64,000 nt of DNA from Lentisphaerae bacterium GWF2_45_14 (GCA_001804785.1 MHBG01000111.1:1-64000); one strand, 5' to 3'; positions 43,305 through 52,582 are shown, numbered from the stretch's first letter. Numbers and translations are program-made. The notes: generated by a model from the sequence alone, not told the origin.

Positions 43305-44549
43305 TTAATCAATAAATCTTTTTACTATGAGGACGGAATTTATTCCGAGCATGCCGAAGGAAGTATTGAGGATGTAATCGACCTTTTCCGCCTTGACAGA
43401 GTCTTTTACTACCAGATTCGGGAGCGCACACTCAGGGTCAAGTTCGTCGATGTTGAGGCAGGGATGAACGATTTTATCGACGAATGACGGTATGTTTCCC
43501 GCCAGTTCAAGCGCTCCTGCCGCACCCATCGCATGGCCGATGAAGCCCTTCGTATTGTTGAAGTAAGGCTTGTGTCCGGGGCCTGAAAATACTTCACGGA
43601 TTGCGGCGCATTCCTGTATGTCGCCCGCTTTCGTTGAGGTCGCGTGGGTGCTGACTATATCAATATCTTCAGGCGTTATTCCGGCGTTTTGAATCGCCTT
43701 TCTTATGCATTCTGCCTGACGCGCCGCATTAGGAAGTACCGGATCGGTCGCGTCGGAATTCATTGAGTAACCGGCGATTTCGCCATATATTTTTGCGCCA
43801 CGCTTCAGAGCGTCGGAGAGTCGCTCAAGAAGGTATATACAGCCACCTTCGGAAATGACTATTCCATTGCGTGTCATATCGAAAGGCCTGCTGGCTTTTG
43901 TGGAATCTGCATGATGACCGAGAGCGCCCTGGCTTCTGAAGCTTGCGAATATCCCGAAGGTATGTATGCTTTCCGATATTCCTCCGGCGAGCGCGAAATC
44001 CACTTCCCCGAGCATAAGCTGCTGTGCCCCCTGAATGATTCCGGCGTTGCCCGCGGCACATGCGGCGCCTATGCAGTAATGGGGACCCGTTATATTCATA
44101 TTCATGGTAACTTCGCCGGCTGGATTATTGGCTATCGAGCGCGGGTTGTGGTGATGTGTCCAGAACTTTACATCGTAATTGAAGGTGCTGAGATTATAGA
44201 CTTCGTTTTCGGTTTCCACGTTGCCGTGTTCAGTGGTGCCGATATAGATTCCTATCTTGTCGCGGTTTGAGTTGTTTACTTCAAGCTTGGCATCTCTCAC
44301 CGCCTCGTTTGAGCAGTAGATAGAAATGGAACCCGCGCGGGTGCCTGTCCTTAGTGCCTTCTTGTTCTGATATTTCAGAGTGTCGAAATTACATATACCG
44401 GCATGAACTGTTCCGACGTAACGGTGTTCCATATCGGAGATTCCGGATACCTTGTCAAGCAGGTTTTTCCTGTACTCGTCGAGCGAGTTACCGTTCGGGG
44501 AACAGAGCCCTATTCCCGTGATGACTATTCTTTCACGTATTGCAGACAT
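43305..44549 (-). CDS. beta-ketoacyl-[acyl-carrier-protein] synthase, FabF-like
   Basis: The 414-residue thiolase-fold enzyme condenses malonyl-ACP with acyl-ACP. The catalytic Cys is in GAACAAGNAG, and the two His residues are in VSTHATSTKAGD and TKGFIGHAMGAAGALEL, giving the Cys-His-His triad of KAS I/II. The start is ITGIGLCSPNGNSLDEY. No acpP, fabD or fabG is adjacent, so it could be the housekeeping FabF or a dedicated synthase for an unusual lipid. It is transcribed from just downstream of the glnN terminator. Confidence 0.9.
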   Translation of the reverse strand: MSAIRERIVITGIGLCSPNGNSLDEYRKNLLDKVSGISDMEHRYVGTVHAGICNFDTLKYQNKKALRTGTRAGSISIYCSNEAVRDAKLEVNNSNRDKIGIYIGTTEHGNVETENEVYNLSTFNYDVKFWTHHHNPRSIANNPAGEVTMNMNITGPHYCIGAACAAGNAGIIQGAQQLMLGEVDFALAGGISESIHTFGIFASFRSQGALGHHADSTKASRPFDMTRNGIVISEGGCIYLLERLSDALKRGAKIYGEIAGYSMNSDATDPVLPNAARQAECIRKAIQNAGITPEDIDIVSTHATSTKAGDIQECAAIREVFSGPGHKPYFNNTKGFIGHAMGAAGALELAGNIPSFVDKIVHPCLNIDELDPECALPNLVVKDSVKAEKVDYILNTSFGMLGINSVLIVKRFID

Positions 44550-44662
44550 GTCGACGCATTCCGTTTTTATTGTTACAATTCAAGGCCACTAATATCCACA
44601 ATATTTCCACTTTTTTCAAACGTAACGCGCCGTTTTTTGAACTTTTATTCCATGCAGAGGAG

Positions 44663-44700
44663 AAAAAAATCCCCGTGCCGTCATTTCTGACGGCACGGGG
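44663..44700 (-). terminator. rho-independent terminator of glnN
   Basis: A perfect 13-bp stem (44671-44683 with 44688-44700) has a 4-nt loop. On the reverse strand it is followed by one A and seven T residues. It lies 30 nt past the glnN stop and isolates glnN from the ketoacyl synthase gene. Confidence 0.95.
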
Positions 44701-44730
44701 CGTTCTTGATACTTATATTCAGATGCCCAA

Positions 44731-46878
44731 TCAATACATGAAGAGCAGCTCGGAATATTTTGGAAGCGGCCAGAGTTCATCGTCAACGCTGAGCTCAAGC
44801 GCATCAACCGTAGTTCTTGCTGAAACAAGCTCTTTGAGGATCGAGGCTGTATCATGGGAGACTATTCCTTTTTCGAGTCTGGAGACGAGCGAACTCAAGT
44901 CTTCGATCGCTTTACCTACAAGTTCCAGATTTTTTTTCTGAGGCTCGGCTCCGGCCTTTATTCCGAGAGTCTTGAGTTTTATCAGATTCTCCAGCAGTAT
45001 TGCTTGCTGTTTGACAGCGGCCGGGAATATCATCGTTTTGACGATGTTGAGACCGACTTTGCCTTCTATCATTATTGTCTTGTGGTATTCTTCCATGAAT
45101 ATCTCGTAGCGGGAATGGAGTTCCGTACCGCTGAGCACCTTGTACTTCTCGAAGAGTTTTATGTTCTCTTTTGACACGATGCACTTGAGGGCCTCCGGAG
45201 TGGTCTTCATGTTGTGCAGGCCGCGCTTTGCGGCTTCTTTTTCCCATTCTTTGGAATAGTTGTCACCGTTGAAGATGACTCTTCCGTGTTTCTTGACTAT
45301 TGAGATAAAGATATCCTGAAGTTCTACGATGCGTTTTCCGGCGGGAGCCTTTTCAAGTTTTGTTGCGATCTCGTCGAGGGCTTCGGCGACTATCGTGTTG
45401 AGTACCATGTTCGGCCCGGCGCAGGACTGCTTGGAACCGGCGGCCCTGAATTCGAACTTGTTGCCGGTGAAGGCGAAGGGGCTTGTCCTGTTCCTGTCCG
45501 ATGTATCCATCGGGAGGAGCGGGAGGGCATCGACGCCGATGTGCATGAAGCCGCCTGTTTTGGCTTTGCCTGAGGCTTTACCCTTCTGGAGTGACTCTAT
45601 GACTTCGGTGAGTTCTTCGCCGAGGTATATTGAGATGATTGCGGGGGGAGCTTCGTTGGCGCCGAGTCTGTGGTCGTTGCTGGCGGAAGCTACCGAAGCG
45701 CGGATGAGGTCAGCATGAAGATCAACTGCCTGGATGATTGCTCCTAGGAATGTGAGGAATATGGCGTTTTCATGGGGGTTCGAGCCGGGCTCGAGGATAT
45801 TCCTGCCGTCAGAGATGCCGAGCGACCAGTTGTTGTGTTTGCCCGAGCCGTTGATGCCGGCGAAGGGTTTTTCGTGGAGGATGCAGACGAGGCCGTGTTC
45901 GTCGGCGACCTGCTTGAGGGTTTCCATTACGAGCATGTTATGGTCGACCGCCAGGTTGGCTTCTTCGAAAACGGGAGCGATTTCGAACTGGGCCGGTGCG
46001 ACTTCGTTATGTCTTGTCTTCGCGGGGATGCCGAGCTTCCAGAGTTGGGTATCGACATCGGCCATGAAGCTCAGTATTCTCGGTCTGATTGTGGCGAAGT
46101 AGTGGTCTTCCATCTGTTGATGCTTTGCGGGGACGTTGCCGAAGAGCGTGCGGTCGGTCTGGAGCAGGTCGGGCCTGGCCATGAAGAGCTCTTTGTCGAC
46201 AAGGAAATATTCCTGTTCGGCACCGAGCGACGCATTCACTCTGACTGAGTTTTTTTCGCCGAGGGCCATGAGCAGTCTTTTCGCATGCTTGGAAACGGCC
46301 TGAATCGAGCGGAGAAGCGGCGTCTTTTTGTCTAGAGCTTCCCCCTTGTAGGAGCAGAATGCCGTAGGGATGCAGAGAGTGGCGCTGTTTCTGCCGCGCT
46401 TTATGAATGCTGGGCTTGTCGGATCCCAGGCTGTGTAGCCGCGCGCTTCAAATGTGGCGCGAAGTCCGCCTGACGGAAAGCTTGATGCGTCCGGTTCGCC
46501 TTTTGTGAGGGACTTGCCCGAGAAGTGCATCATTACGCCGCCTTCGGCATCTGGTTCGATGAAAGAGTCGTGTTTTTCAGCCGTCGCGCCGGTGAGCGGC
46601 TGGAACCAGTGGGTGTAGTGGCTTGCGCCTTTTTCGAGGGCCCAGCGCTTCATCGCGTTTGCTATATCGTCGGCGATGCTCTGATCAAGTGGAGCACCTT
46701 CGCGAATTGTATTGAGCAATTTAATGTAAACGGGTTTCGGAAGGAAATCTTTCATTGTCTTGAGGTTGAAAACTTCTTCCCCGTATATTTCAGTAACGGG
46801 TTTTTCCATTCCGCTGCCTTTGTCTTCGCATTTGCGGGAGGCAATGTTGGAGAGTGCGCGTCTTCTCTGTGAGGTCAT
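44731..46878 (-). CDS. glnN: glutamine synthetase type III
   Basis: GSIII condenses ammonia and glutamate with ATP and is a large dodecameric enzyme unlike GlnA. The 715-residue length fits. Characteristic parts are SHYTHWFQPLTG (ammonia/metal region), FSGKSLTKGEPDASSFPSGG, GAEQEYFLVD, KTRHNEVAPAQFEIAP, GSGKHNNWSLG and NRTSPFAFTGNKFEFRAAG. No GSI gene is present here. AAAGGAA precedes the ATG. A palindrome TGACAA-TT-TTGTCA lies 21 nt before the start, and a terminator follows the gene, so it is monocistronic. Confidence 0.96.
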   Translation of the reverse strand: MTSQRRRALSNIASRKCEDKGSGMEKPVTEIYGEEVFNLKTMKDFLPKPVYIKLLNTIREGAPLDQSIADDIANAMKRWALEKGASHYTHWFQPLTGATAEKHDSFIEPDAEGGVMMHFSGKSLTKGEPDASSFPSGGLRATFEARGYTAWDPTSPAFIKRGRNSATLCIPTAFCSYKGEALDKKTPLLRSIQAVSKHAKRLLMALGEKNSVRVNASLGAEQEYFLVDKELFMARPDLLQTDRTLFGNVPAKHQQMEDHYFATIRPRILSFMADVDTQLWKLGIPAKTRHNEVAPAQFEIAPVFEEANLAVDHNMLVMETLKQVADEHGLVCILHEKPFAGINGSGKHNNWSLGISDGRNILEPGSNPHENAIFLTFLGAIIQAVDLHADLIRASVASASNDHRLGANEAPPAIISIYLGEELTEVIESLQKGKASGKAKTGGFMHIGVDALPLLPMDTSDRNRTSPFAFTGNKFEFRAAGSKQSCAGPNMVLNTIVAEALDEIATKLEKAPAGKRIVELQDIFISIVKKHGRVIFNGDNYSKEWEKEAAKRGLHNMKTTPEALKCIVSKENIKLFEKYKVLSGTELHSRYEIFMEEYHKTIMIEGKVGLNIVKTMIFPAAVKQQAILLENLIKLKTLGIKAGAEPQKKNLELVGKAIEDLSSLVSRLEKGIVSHDTASILKELVSARTTVDALELSVDDELWPLPKYSELLFMY

Positions 46879-46899
46879 TTTTAAATTCCTTTCTGTTTA

Positions 46900-46913
46900 T
46901 GACAATTTTGTCA
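46900..46913 (-). promoter_or_regulatory. palindrome upstream of glnN, candidate operator
   Basis: TGACAA and TTGTCA arms with a 2-nt spacer lie between the glnN start (46878) and an AT-rich stretch that probably holds the promoter. This is a suitable site for a repressor responding to nitrogen. The protein is unknown. I see nothing else clear in 46914-47072. Confidence 0.35.
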
Positions 46914-47072
46914 TTCGCTCCTTATAAAAATACAATAATATCATTTTTTGGTTTTTCAAGCAGTAGAAACTAAGATGTTAAGGTTTTTTATAGGACAATG
47001 TCCGAAATTGACTCAAAAATATGGTAATAATGGGGGAGAAATGGAATTAAAGGTGCCTTCGGAGCAGACTAA

Positions 47073-48254
47073 CTATTTTTTGCCCGTGCGGCCTTTTTCC
47101 ATAAGGTCGATGCAGACTTTTGCTGCATTTGAACTGGCTATCTCTGAACCAGATGAGAGGGCTTTTGTGACATCCTCCATTTCCTCTTCGACATAGTTTC
47201 TGCGTTCGCCGCCGGGGAGTATTTTTTTTATCGCCGGTAAAAGATTTTCAGTTGTTACCTGGAATTGCACAAATTCCTCGAACACTGTTTTGTTGGCGAT
47301 TATATTTACCATCGTGAAGAAGCCGCGGAAAAGTGTTATAAAAATGCGCGCCAGCTTGAACGTTAGGCTATTAAGTTTGTAGACGACGACCAGCGGCAGA
47401 CCCGCGATTGCACACTCGACTGTAACAGTGCCGGAGGCGGCAATACCTGTTCCGGCCTCCTTGAGGATGCGCGGTGTCGCTCCGCAGAAAATTTTTATTT
47501 CAGGCAGGGCGTCGGCAACATGCTCCGCCTTAAATTTCTCAAGAATCCCTTCGCAAAGTTTTGAGATTTTTTCCCTCGGGGCGGATATGACAAATCTCAG
47601 TTCTCTGCGTTCATTGTAAAGGAGGCGTGCCGTTTCCAGCATAGGCTGGAGGAGGCGTGTTACTTCATGGGTACGGCTTCCCGGCAGAAGCGCCACTAGT
47701 GACGGGTCGCGTTTCAGCGATTCCTCATTGCGGCTTTTTACAATATCGACAAGCGGATGACCCACAAATTCAATGTCAAGCCCAGTTCCTTTGTAAACCT
47801 GCGGCTCGAACGGGAATATGACCATCATTTTTCGGCACCATGCCGCAAGTTTGGGGATATTCGACTTGCGCCATGCCCATACCTGCGGGCTTATGTACCA
47901 GATCACAGGGATATTTCTCTTGAACATTTGCTTCGCGAAACGTATGTTGAACCCAGGGTAATCTATAAGTACCACGGCATCAGGGCGTTCCTTTTCGGCG
48001 CGCTTGACCAGGGAAAGGAATATCCTTATAAAGACAAAGATGTGCTTCATAATCTCCACACAGCCGACAACGCCGAGTTCCGTTGAATCGACCATTATCT
48101 CGACCCCGGCCCCGCGCATTTTTTCGCCGCCCATCCCCGCTATACGGAGCTTTTCAGCCGGAAGTTTCTTTCTGAGCTCACATGCCAGCTCGGCTCCGTA
48201 TATATCGCCAGAACTTTCTCCGGCGAATATCCATATGTTATAAGGCTTTTCCAA
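47073..48254 (-). CDS. lpxB: lipid-A-disaccharide synthase (TTG start)
   Basis: LpxB joins UDP-diacylglucosamine and lipid X to form the lipid A disaccharide at the inner membrane. The 393-residue protein has WIFAGESSGDIYGAEL, the RIAGMGGEKMRGAG segment, the Pro-Gly motif VLIDYPGFNIRFAK, WYISPQVWAWRKSNI, LLPGSRTHEV, and a GTVTVECAIAGLPLVVVYK donor-site region. The start codon is TTG with AGGAGA 6 nt upstream; the nearest in-frame ATG would remove the active region. It shows that the organism makes lipid A. No other lpx gene is in the window. Confidence 0.95.
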   Translation of the reverse strand: MEKPYNIWIFAGESSGDIYGAELACELRKKLPAEKLRIAGMGGEKMRGAGVEIMVDSTELGVVGCVEIMKHIFVFIRIFLSLVKRAEKERPDAVVLIDYPGFNIRFAKQMFKRNIPVIWYISPQVWAWRKSNIPKLAAWCRKMMVIFPFEPQVYKGTGLDIEFVGHPLVDIVKSRNEESLKRDPSLVALLPGSRTHEVTRLLQPMLETARLLYNERRELRFVISAPREKISKLCEGILEKFKAEHVADALPEIKIFCGATPRILKEAGTGIAASGTVTVECAIAGLPLVVVYKLNSLTFKLARIFITLFRGFFTMVNIIANKTVFEEFVQFQVTTENLLPAIKKILPGGERRNYVEEEMEDVTKALSSGSEIASSNAAKVCIDLMEKGRTGKK

Positions 48255-48300
48255 AATTTTTCTCCTGATTGCAAAGCCTTAATATAATGAACTGTCTCTC

Positions 48301-48342
48301 AAAAAAAAGGCCGAAGAAGTCCATTTTAGAAAATCTGCGGCC
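48301..48342 (-). terminator. terminator of the rubrerythrin gene
   Basis: On the reverse strand, GGCCG (48342-48338) pairs with CGGCC (48313-48309), extended by AGA/TCT and an inner TTTT/AAAA stem. A run of eight T residues follows (48308-48301). Confidence 0.8.
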
Positions 48343-48355
48343 ATGAAAGTATATT

Positions 48356-48931
48356 CTAATAATTGCCTTCCTTGATCTCAAAGTAGGCTTGGGGATGCAG
48401 GCAGGCGGGGCATTTTGCCAATGCGGAAGTTCCCTCGTGGACATATCCGCAGTTTCTGCATTTCCATCTTACAGGCGTTGATTTGTTGAAAACTGTAGCA
48501 TTTTCTATATTCGCCGCAAGTTTCAAATAACGTTTTTCGTGTTCGACTTCGACTTTCGAAATCATGCGGAACGCGGCAGCTATCGGAGCAAATCCCTCCT
48601 GTTCGGCAACATTGGCAAATCCCGGATAGAGGATTGTGTGTTCCTCGTTTTCGCCTTCGGCGGCGGCCTTGAGGTTTTCCAGAGTGCTTCCAATTATCCC
48701 CGCCGGATAGCTGGCTGTTATTTCCACGCAGCCTCCTTCGAGAAACTTGAAGAAACGCTTGGCGTGCTCCTTTTCGTTGTCGGCGGTCTCCAGAAATATG
48801 GCTGAAATCTGTTCATAGCCTTCCTTCTTTGCCGCCGATGCAAAATAGCTGTAGCGGTTTCTTGCCTGAGATTCTCCGGCAAAGGCCTTTAAAAGATTCT
48901 GTTCGGTTTTTGTCCCCTTTAGTGATCCCAT
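48356..48931 (-). CDS. rubrerythrin
   Basis: Rubrerythrin reduces hydrogen peroxide in the cytoplasm of anaerobes, using a di-iron site and a rubredoxin-like iron centre. The 191-residue protein has the di-iron ligands in FAGESQARNRY, ETADNEKEHAKRFF and SKVEVEHEKRYL. The C-terminal rubredoxin knuckles are CRNCGYVHEG and CPACLHPQAYF. The frame includes an upstream TTG (48937), but ATG 48931 has AGGAGG 7 nt before it. It is divergent from the corrinoid adenosyltransferase gene and has its own promoter and terminator. Confidence 0.95.
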   Translation of the reverse strand: MGSLKGTKTEQNLLKAFAGESQARNRYSYFASAAKKEGYEQISAIFLETADNEKEHAKRFFKFLEGGCVEITASYPAGIIGSTLENLKAAAEGENEEHTILYPGFANVAEQEGFAPIAAAFRMISKVEVEHEKRYLKLAANIENATVFNKSTPVRWKCRNCGYVHEGTSALAKCPACLHPQAYFEIKEGNY

Positions 48932-48971
48932 TTGCAACCCTCCTTGTTTGTATTTTTTCTGTGTAAAATTA

Positions 48972-48999
48972 ATAATAGTTCCTATTTTCCTTTTTTCAA
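48972..48999 (-). promoter_or_regulatory. promoter of the rubrerythrin gene
   Basis: On the reverse strand, TTGAAA (48999-48994) and TATTAT (48977-48972) are 16 nt apart. The start codon is 40 nt downstream of the -10. Confidence 0.5.
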
Positions 49000-49076
49000 A
49001 CTCAATAAAAAGCGCGACGCTGTAAATTTTTGAATGATATGTTAAGTTAAAAGACTTCTTTTACGGAAAGTGAAAA

Positions 49077-49595
49077 ATGGATAAAGCTTATATACAGATA
49101 TATACAGGGAACGGCAAAGGAAAGACAACCGCATCATTGGGGCTTTGTCTTCGGGCCCTCTCTTGCGGAATGAGGGTTTTTTACGGGCAATTTCTCAAGT
49201 CCGGCGAGAGTTCTGAATTTTCTATTTTGAAAGAGTTCGAAAAATTCGATTACCGCTCATTCGGTCCGGCGCGCTTCATCTGCGGAAGAGGCCCGTCGGA
49301 AGAGGAGCTCAAGGCCGCGCTGGAAAGTATAGAAAATATCATTACGTCCGTATCTTCAGGCAATTACGATATAATTGTTCTTGATGAGATCTTTCCGGCA
49401 CTGAACGCAGGCCTTATTCCCGAGTCAGCAGTCGAAAATATCGTAAAATCCAGAAACGAAAGTACGGAACTTATCCTTACCGGGCGAGGCGCGCCGGAAA
49501 GCATTATCGCTATGGCAGACCTTGTAACAGAGATGCGGGAAATCAGGCACTATTGGGAAAAGGGAGTCTCTGCCAGGAAGGGCATTGAAAAATGA
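49077..49595 (+). CDS. cobO: corrinoid (cob(I)alamin) adenosyltransferase, CobO/BtuR type
   Basis: The enzyme transfers the adenosyl group of ATP to corrinoids to form adenosylcobalamin. The 172-residue P-loop protein has the motif IYTGNGKGKTTASLGLCLRA near its N-terminus, IVLDEIFPALNAGL, and LILTGRGAPESIIAMADLVTEM. No other cobalamin genes are adjacent, so it may serve salvage. A GGAAAG site precedes the ATG. Its stop overlaps the ATG of the HAD gene, so they are coupled. Confidence 0.94.
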   Translation: MDKAYIQIYTGNGKGKTTASLGLCLRALSCGMRVFYGQFLKSGESSEFSILKEFEKFDYRSFGPARFICGRGPSEEELKAALESIENIITSVSSGNYDIIVLDEIFPALNAGLIPESAVENIVKSRNESTELILTGRGAPESIIAMADLVTEMREIRHYWEKGVSARKGIEK

Positions 49596-50461
49596 ATAGA
49601 ATAAATGAATCGTTTTTTGAATGGTGGGAAATCAATTCGCCTTCCTACAGCGCGCTTCTTTTCGATATCGACGGAACCCTTCTTGCCGGAAAACGTGCAT
49701 TGCCCGGTGCGGTCGGGCTGCTTCAGTGGATAAGAAACAACAGTTATCCCTTCTATCTGCTGACCAACGACGGAAATCACTCGCTCCAGGAAAAAAGTTC
49801 ATTCCTGAAAAGAGCCGGGCTTGAGATAGCCCCGGACGAAATCGTTTCATGCAGCTCGGCGATAAAGGAGTTCGTTGACGATAATTCGTTGAGGGGTTTT
49901 ACTGCATTTGTGATGGGCGACCTGGGAAAGCCTGATTACGCCGAAGAGGCCGGACTTATCGTAACTCGGAATACCGAGAAAATAGAGGAGTGCAGCATCG
50001 TGATCGTCGGGGAAGGCGAGTACGACTGGTATACGAATATCAATGCTGTTTTGAATATGCTCGTCCGCCATCCCGAACGGACTTTGCTCGTTCCGAATCC
50101 GGATACCTACTGGCCTGACGGATACGGCGGTTTCGGTATCGGTGCGGGCGGCAAGGCTCGTTTTATAAAATCAATACTCGATGAGATGCACGCACCTGTT
50201 AAAATAGTCTACCTCGGCAAACCTTATAAGGCTATATTTGAGTTCACGCACCATCTGCTACGCTCAAAATACAATATGCCCGATACCGTTGAGGGAAAAC
50301 GTATAATCATGATTGGCGACAACCTCCAGTCTGATATTCTCGGTGGGAACACCGCAGGTTTTACCTCCGTCCTGATGCTTACGGGCGTCACAAGCGAAAC
50401 CCAAGCCATCCAGGCGGAAAAATCTTTAAAGGCCGACCTTATTTTTAGAGGATTCGCTTAA
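49592..50461 (+). CDS. HAD-superfamily hydrolase, NagD-like phosphatase
   Basis: The 289-residue protein is a type IIA HAD enzyme. Motif I is LLFDIDGTLLAG with the nucleophile Asp, motif II is LLTNDGNHS, a cap domain follows, and the last motifs are YLGKPYKAIFEF and IMIGDNLQSDILGGNTAGF. Members dephosphorylate sugar phosphates or nucleotides. It starts within the cobO stop (ATGA), with AGGAAGGG upstream. It is convergent with the hybrid kinase gene. Confidence 0.9.
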   Translation: MNRINESFFEWWEINSPSYSALLFDIDGTLLAGKRALPGAVGLLQWIRNNSYPFYLLTNDGNHSLQEKSSFLKRAGLEIAPDEIVSCSSAIKEFVDDNSLRGFTAFVMGDLGKPDYAEEAGLIVTRNTEKIEECSIVIVGEGEYDWYTNINAVLNMLVRHPERTLLVPNPDTYWPDGYGGFGIGAGGKARFIKSILDEMHAPVKIVYLGKPYKAIFEFTHHLLRSKYNMPDTVEGKRIIMIGDNLQSDILGGNTAGFTSVLMLTGVTSETQAIQAEKSLKADLIFRGFA

Positions 50462-50467
50462 AACCTG

Positions 50468-52582
50468 CTATTTTTGATATAAATCAGGTGGAAGCACGTG
50501 ATCCTCTCTCGGAAATTCGTGGCAGTATTTCAAAAGAATATGCTCCAGGTCTATTTTTTTGATAGGTTTTGTTATGATGTCATCCATTCCGGAATGGAAA
50601 CATTCGTCTTTTTCCCCGTTAAGCGCATGCGCAGTCTGCGCAATAATCGGCACGCGGCGAAAAGTGCCTTCTTCTAGTTTTCTGATTTTTCTGGTAGCTT
50701 CATAGCCGTTCAGAAGGGGCATTTCTATATCCATGAAGATGATAGCGAATTCGCCGTAGTCCATGAACTTTTTCACGGCCTCCTCTCCATTCACCGCAAG
50801 TTCCACCGAGCAGTTTAGATCTTCCAGGACTGTTAGCGCGAGCTTCCTGTTTATCGGATTATCTTCGGCAATGAGTATTTTAAGTTTATTTCTGCGGATT
50901 TCTTTTTCCATCCCGCATTTTTCCTCTTTGGCGGAGGCGGTGGGTTGCCGTTTTTTCCTTTCCAATTCGGGCATCTCTTCTCTGTGGCAGGCAAAAGGTA
51001 TTGAGAAAGAGAAAAGGGAACCCTTTCCTAGAGTACTTTTTACGTTGATTTCACCGCCCATGATGCTTACGAGCTGATGGCATATCGCAAGCCCGAGTCC
51101 CGTACCCCCGTATCTTCTGGTTATGGAGGACTCGGCCTGCGTGAATTTTTCAAAAATATATTCAATTTTTTCTTCAGGGATGCCTATTCCGCTGTCTTCA
51201 ACGCAGAATCTTATAACACATTCTGCATCGTATTTTTCTTCACAGCTTATATTGAGAGATACGAAGCCCTTTTCTGTAAATTTTATGGCATTGCCTATAA
51301 GATTGGAAATGATCTGGCGGAGCCTTGTGTGGTCACCTTCTATCCACTGTGGCATGGACTTGCCGACGCTTAACCTTAGCGAAAGCCCCTTTTCGGTAGC
51401 ACGTGGGGAGAAGAGCTTTATTATTTTGTCCATGACCATCGGGAGGTTAAACGGGGCAAGCTCAAGTTCCATTTTTCCCGCTTCTATCTTGGAGAAGTCG
51501 AGAATGTCATTTATTATCGCCATCAACGCTTCCGCTGAAATCATTATTGAATCGGCGAAATCCTCCTGTTCCTTCGAGAGTTTTGTTTCGAGCAGGAGTT
51601 CCGTCATTCCCATTATGCCATTCATAGGGGTCCTAATCTCATGCGACATGTTTGCTAGGAACTCGCTCTTTGCCTGGTTCGCGACAATTGCTTCCGCCGC
51701 CATTATGTTCGATCTGGTAATGGCCTGCTGAAGAGACTGCTCAAGATTTTTTCGGTCTGAGATATCTACCGCTGTCCCAACAATACCGCAGGAATGCCCG
51801 TCCTCATCAAGATATGGCGCCTTATGGAATATGAAAAGCTTTTCTATCCCGTTCTTTCGCAATTTCATCTTCCGCTCGTAGGTTTTTATTTCTCCGGAGG
51901 CTAGTATGTCTTTTTCGACTTCGTTTGTAAACCGTGCATCTTCCGGTTCTAATATGTCTTCAGCCCGCTTCCCTGTCATTTCCTCCTTCGTCAAGCCTAG
52001 CGTTTTTAAAAGAGCCTCGTTTGCCCCGGTGAAGCGAAGTTTGGAATCCTTGTAGAAAATGGGGACGGGGATAGTATCTATCAGTCTTTGGATGAAAGAC
52101 ATCTGGTGGATAAGCTTTTTCTTGGTCTGTTCATTCTCCCTGACTTTTTCGTGAAGCATCGATTCAAGTTTTTCTTGCCCCATTTTTTTCTGGTCCGCAA
52201 GGCATTTTTCCTTGCAACGACAGCGCGCGACACAGTTCCTGACCATACCTTCTACTTCCTGGATATCGGAATCAGGGTATATTATGAAAGAGGCCCCGGC
52301 ATCAAACGCGAGCTTGACAAGTTTCGGGGACTTTCCTTCAAGCAGAGCGGCTGTCTCATATAACGAGCATGGGGAAGGCTTTTTCCCTCTTAGAAAATCC
52401 AGGCAATCCTTGTCCGACGGGTCAAAAAATAGAATAACAGGCGTTCTTTCGCGGAAAATATTTTCAGCATTATCCATCCCATCGGCAAAATAAATATCAC
52501 AGACATCACTCAAGGCGAATTTTTCTATGATTGACCGAATGGCGCCGCTTCCGGCCAGTGCCATTGCAGGTATTTTTTTCAT
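50468..52582 (-). CDS. cytoplasmic hybrid histidine kinase with PAS and receiver domains
   Basis: The 704-residue protein (ATG 52582; an earlier TTG at 52600 is less likely) has no membrane helix. Residues of about 1-110 look like a receiver fold without the usual acidic pocket (VILFFDPSDKDCLDFL, IIYPDSDIQEVEGM). A cysteine cluster, CVARCRCKEKC, comes next. A coiled coil leads to a PAS domain (about 165-285), HisKA with NMSHEIRTPMNG, ATPase motifs EDSGIGIP and GGTGLGLA, and a C-terminal receiver (LIAEDNPINRKL, IIFMDIEMP, KPIKK). There is no HPt domain. The Cys-rich segment could sense redox or metal; that is inference. Confidence 0.93.
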   Translation of the reverse strand: MKKIPAMALAGSGAIRSIIEKFALSDVCDIYFADGMDNAENIFRERTPVILFFDPSDKDCLDFLRGKKPSPCSLYETAALLEGKSPKLVKLAFDAGASFIIYPDSDIQEVEGMVRNCVARCRCKEKCLADQKKMGQEKLESMLHEKVRENEQTKKKLIHQMSFIQRLIDTIPVPIFYKDSKLRFTGANEALLKTLGLTKEEMTGKRAEDILEPEDARFTNEVEKDILASGEIKTYERKMKLRKNGIEKLFIFHKAPYLDEDGHSCGIVGTAVDISDRKNLEQSLQQAITRSNIMAAEAIVANQAKSEFLANMSHEIRTPMNGIMGMTELLLETKLSKEQEDFADSIMISAEALMAIINDILDFSKIEAGKMELELAPFNLPMVMDKIIKLFSPRATEKGLSLRLSVGKSMPQWIEGDHTRLRQIISNLIGNAIKFTEKGFVSLNISCEEKYDAECVIRFCVEDSGIGIPEEKIEYIFEKFTQAESSITRRYGGTGLGLAICHQLVSIMGGEINVKSTLGKGSLFSFSIPFACHREEMPELERKKRQPTASAKEEKCGMEKEIRRNKLKILIAEDNPINRKLALTVLEDLNCSVELAVNGEEAVKKFMDYGEFAIIFMDIEMPLLNGYEATRKIRKLEEGTFRRVPIIAQTAHALNGEKDECFHSGMDDIITKPIKKIDLEHILLKYCHEFPREDHVLPPDLYQK

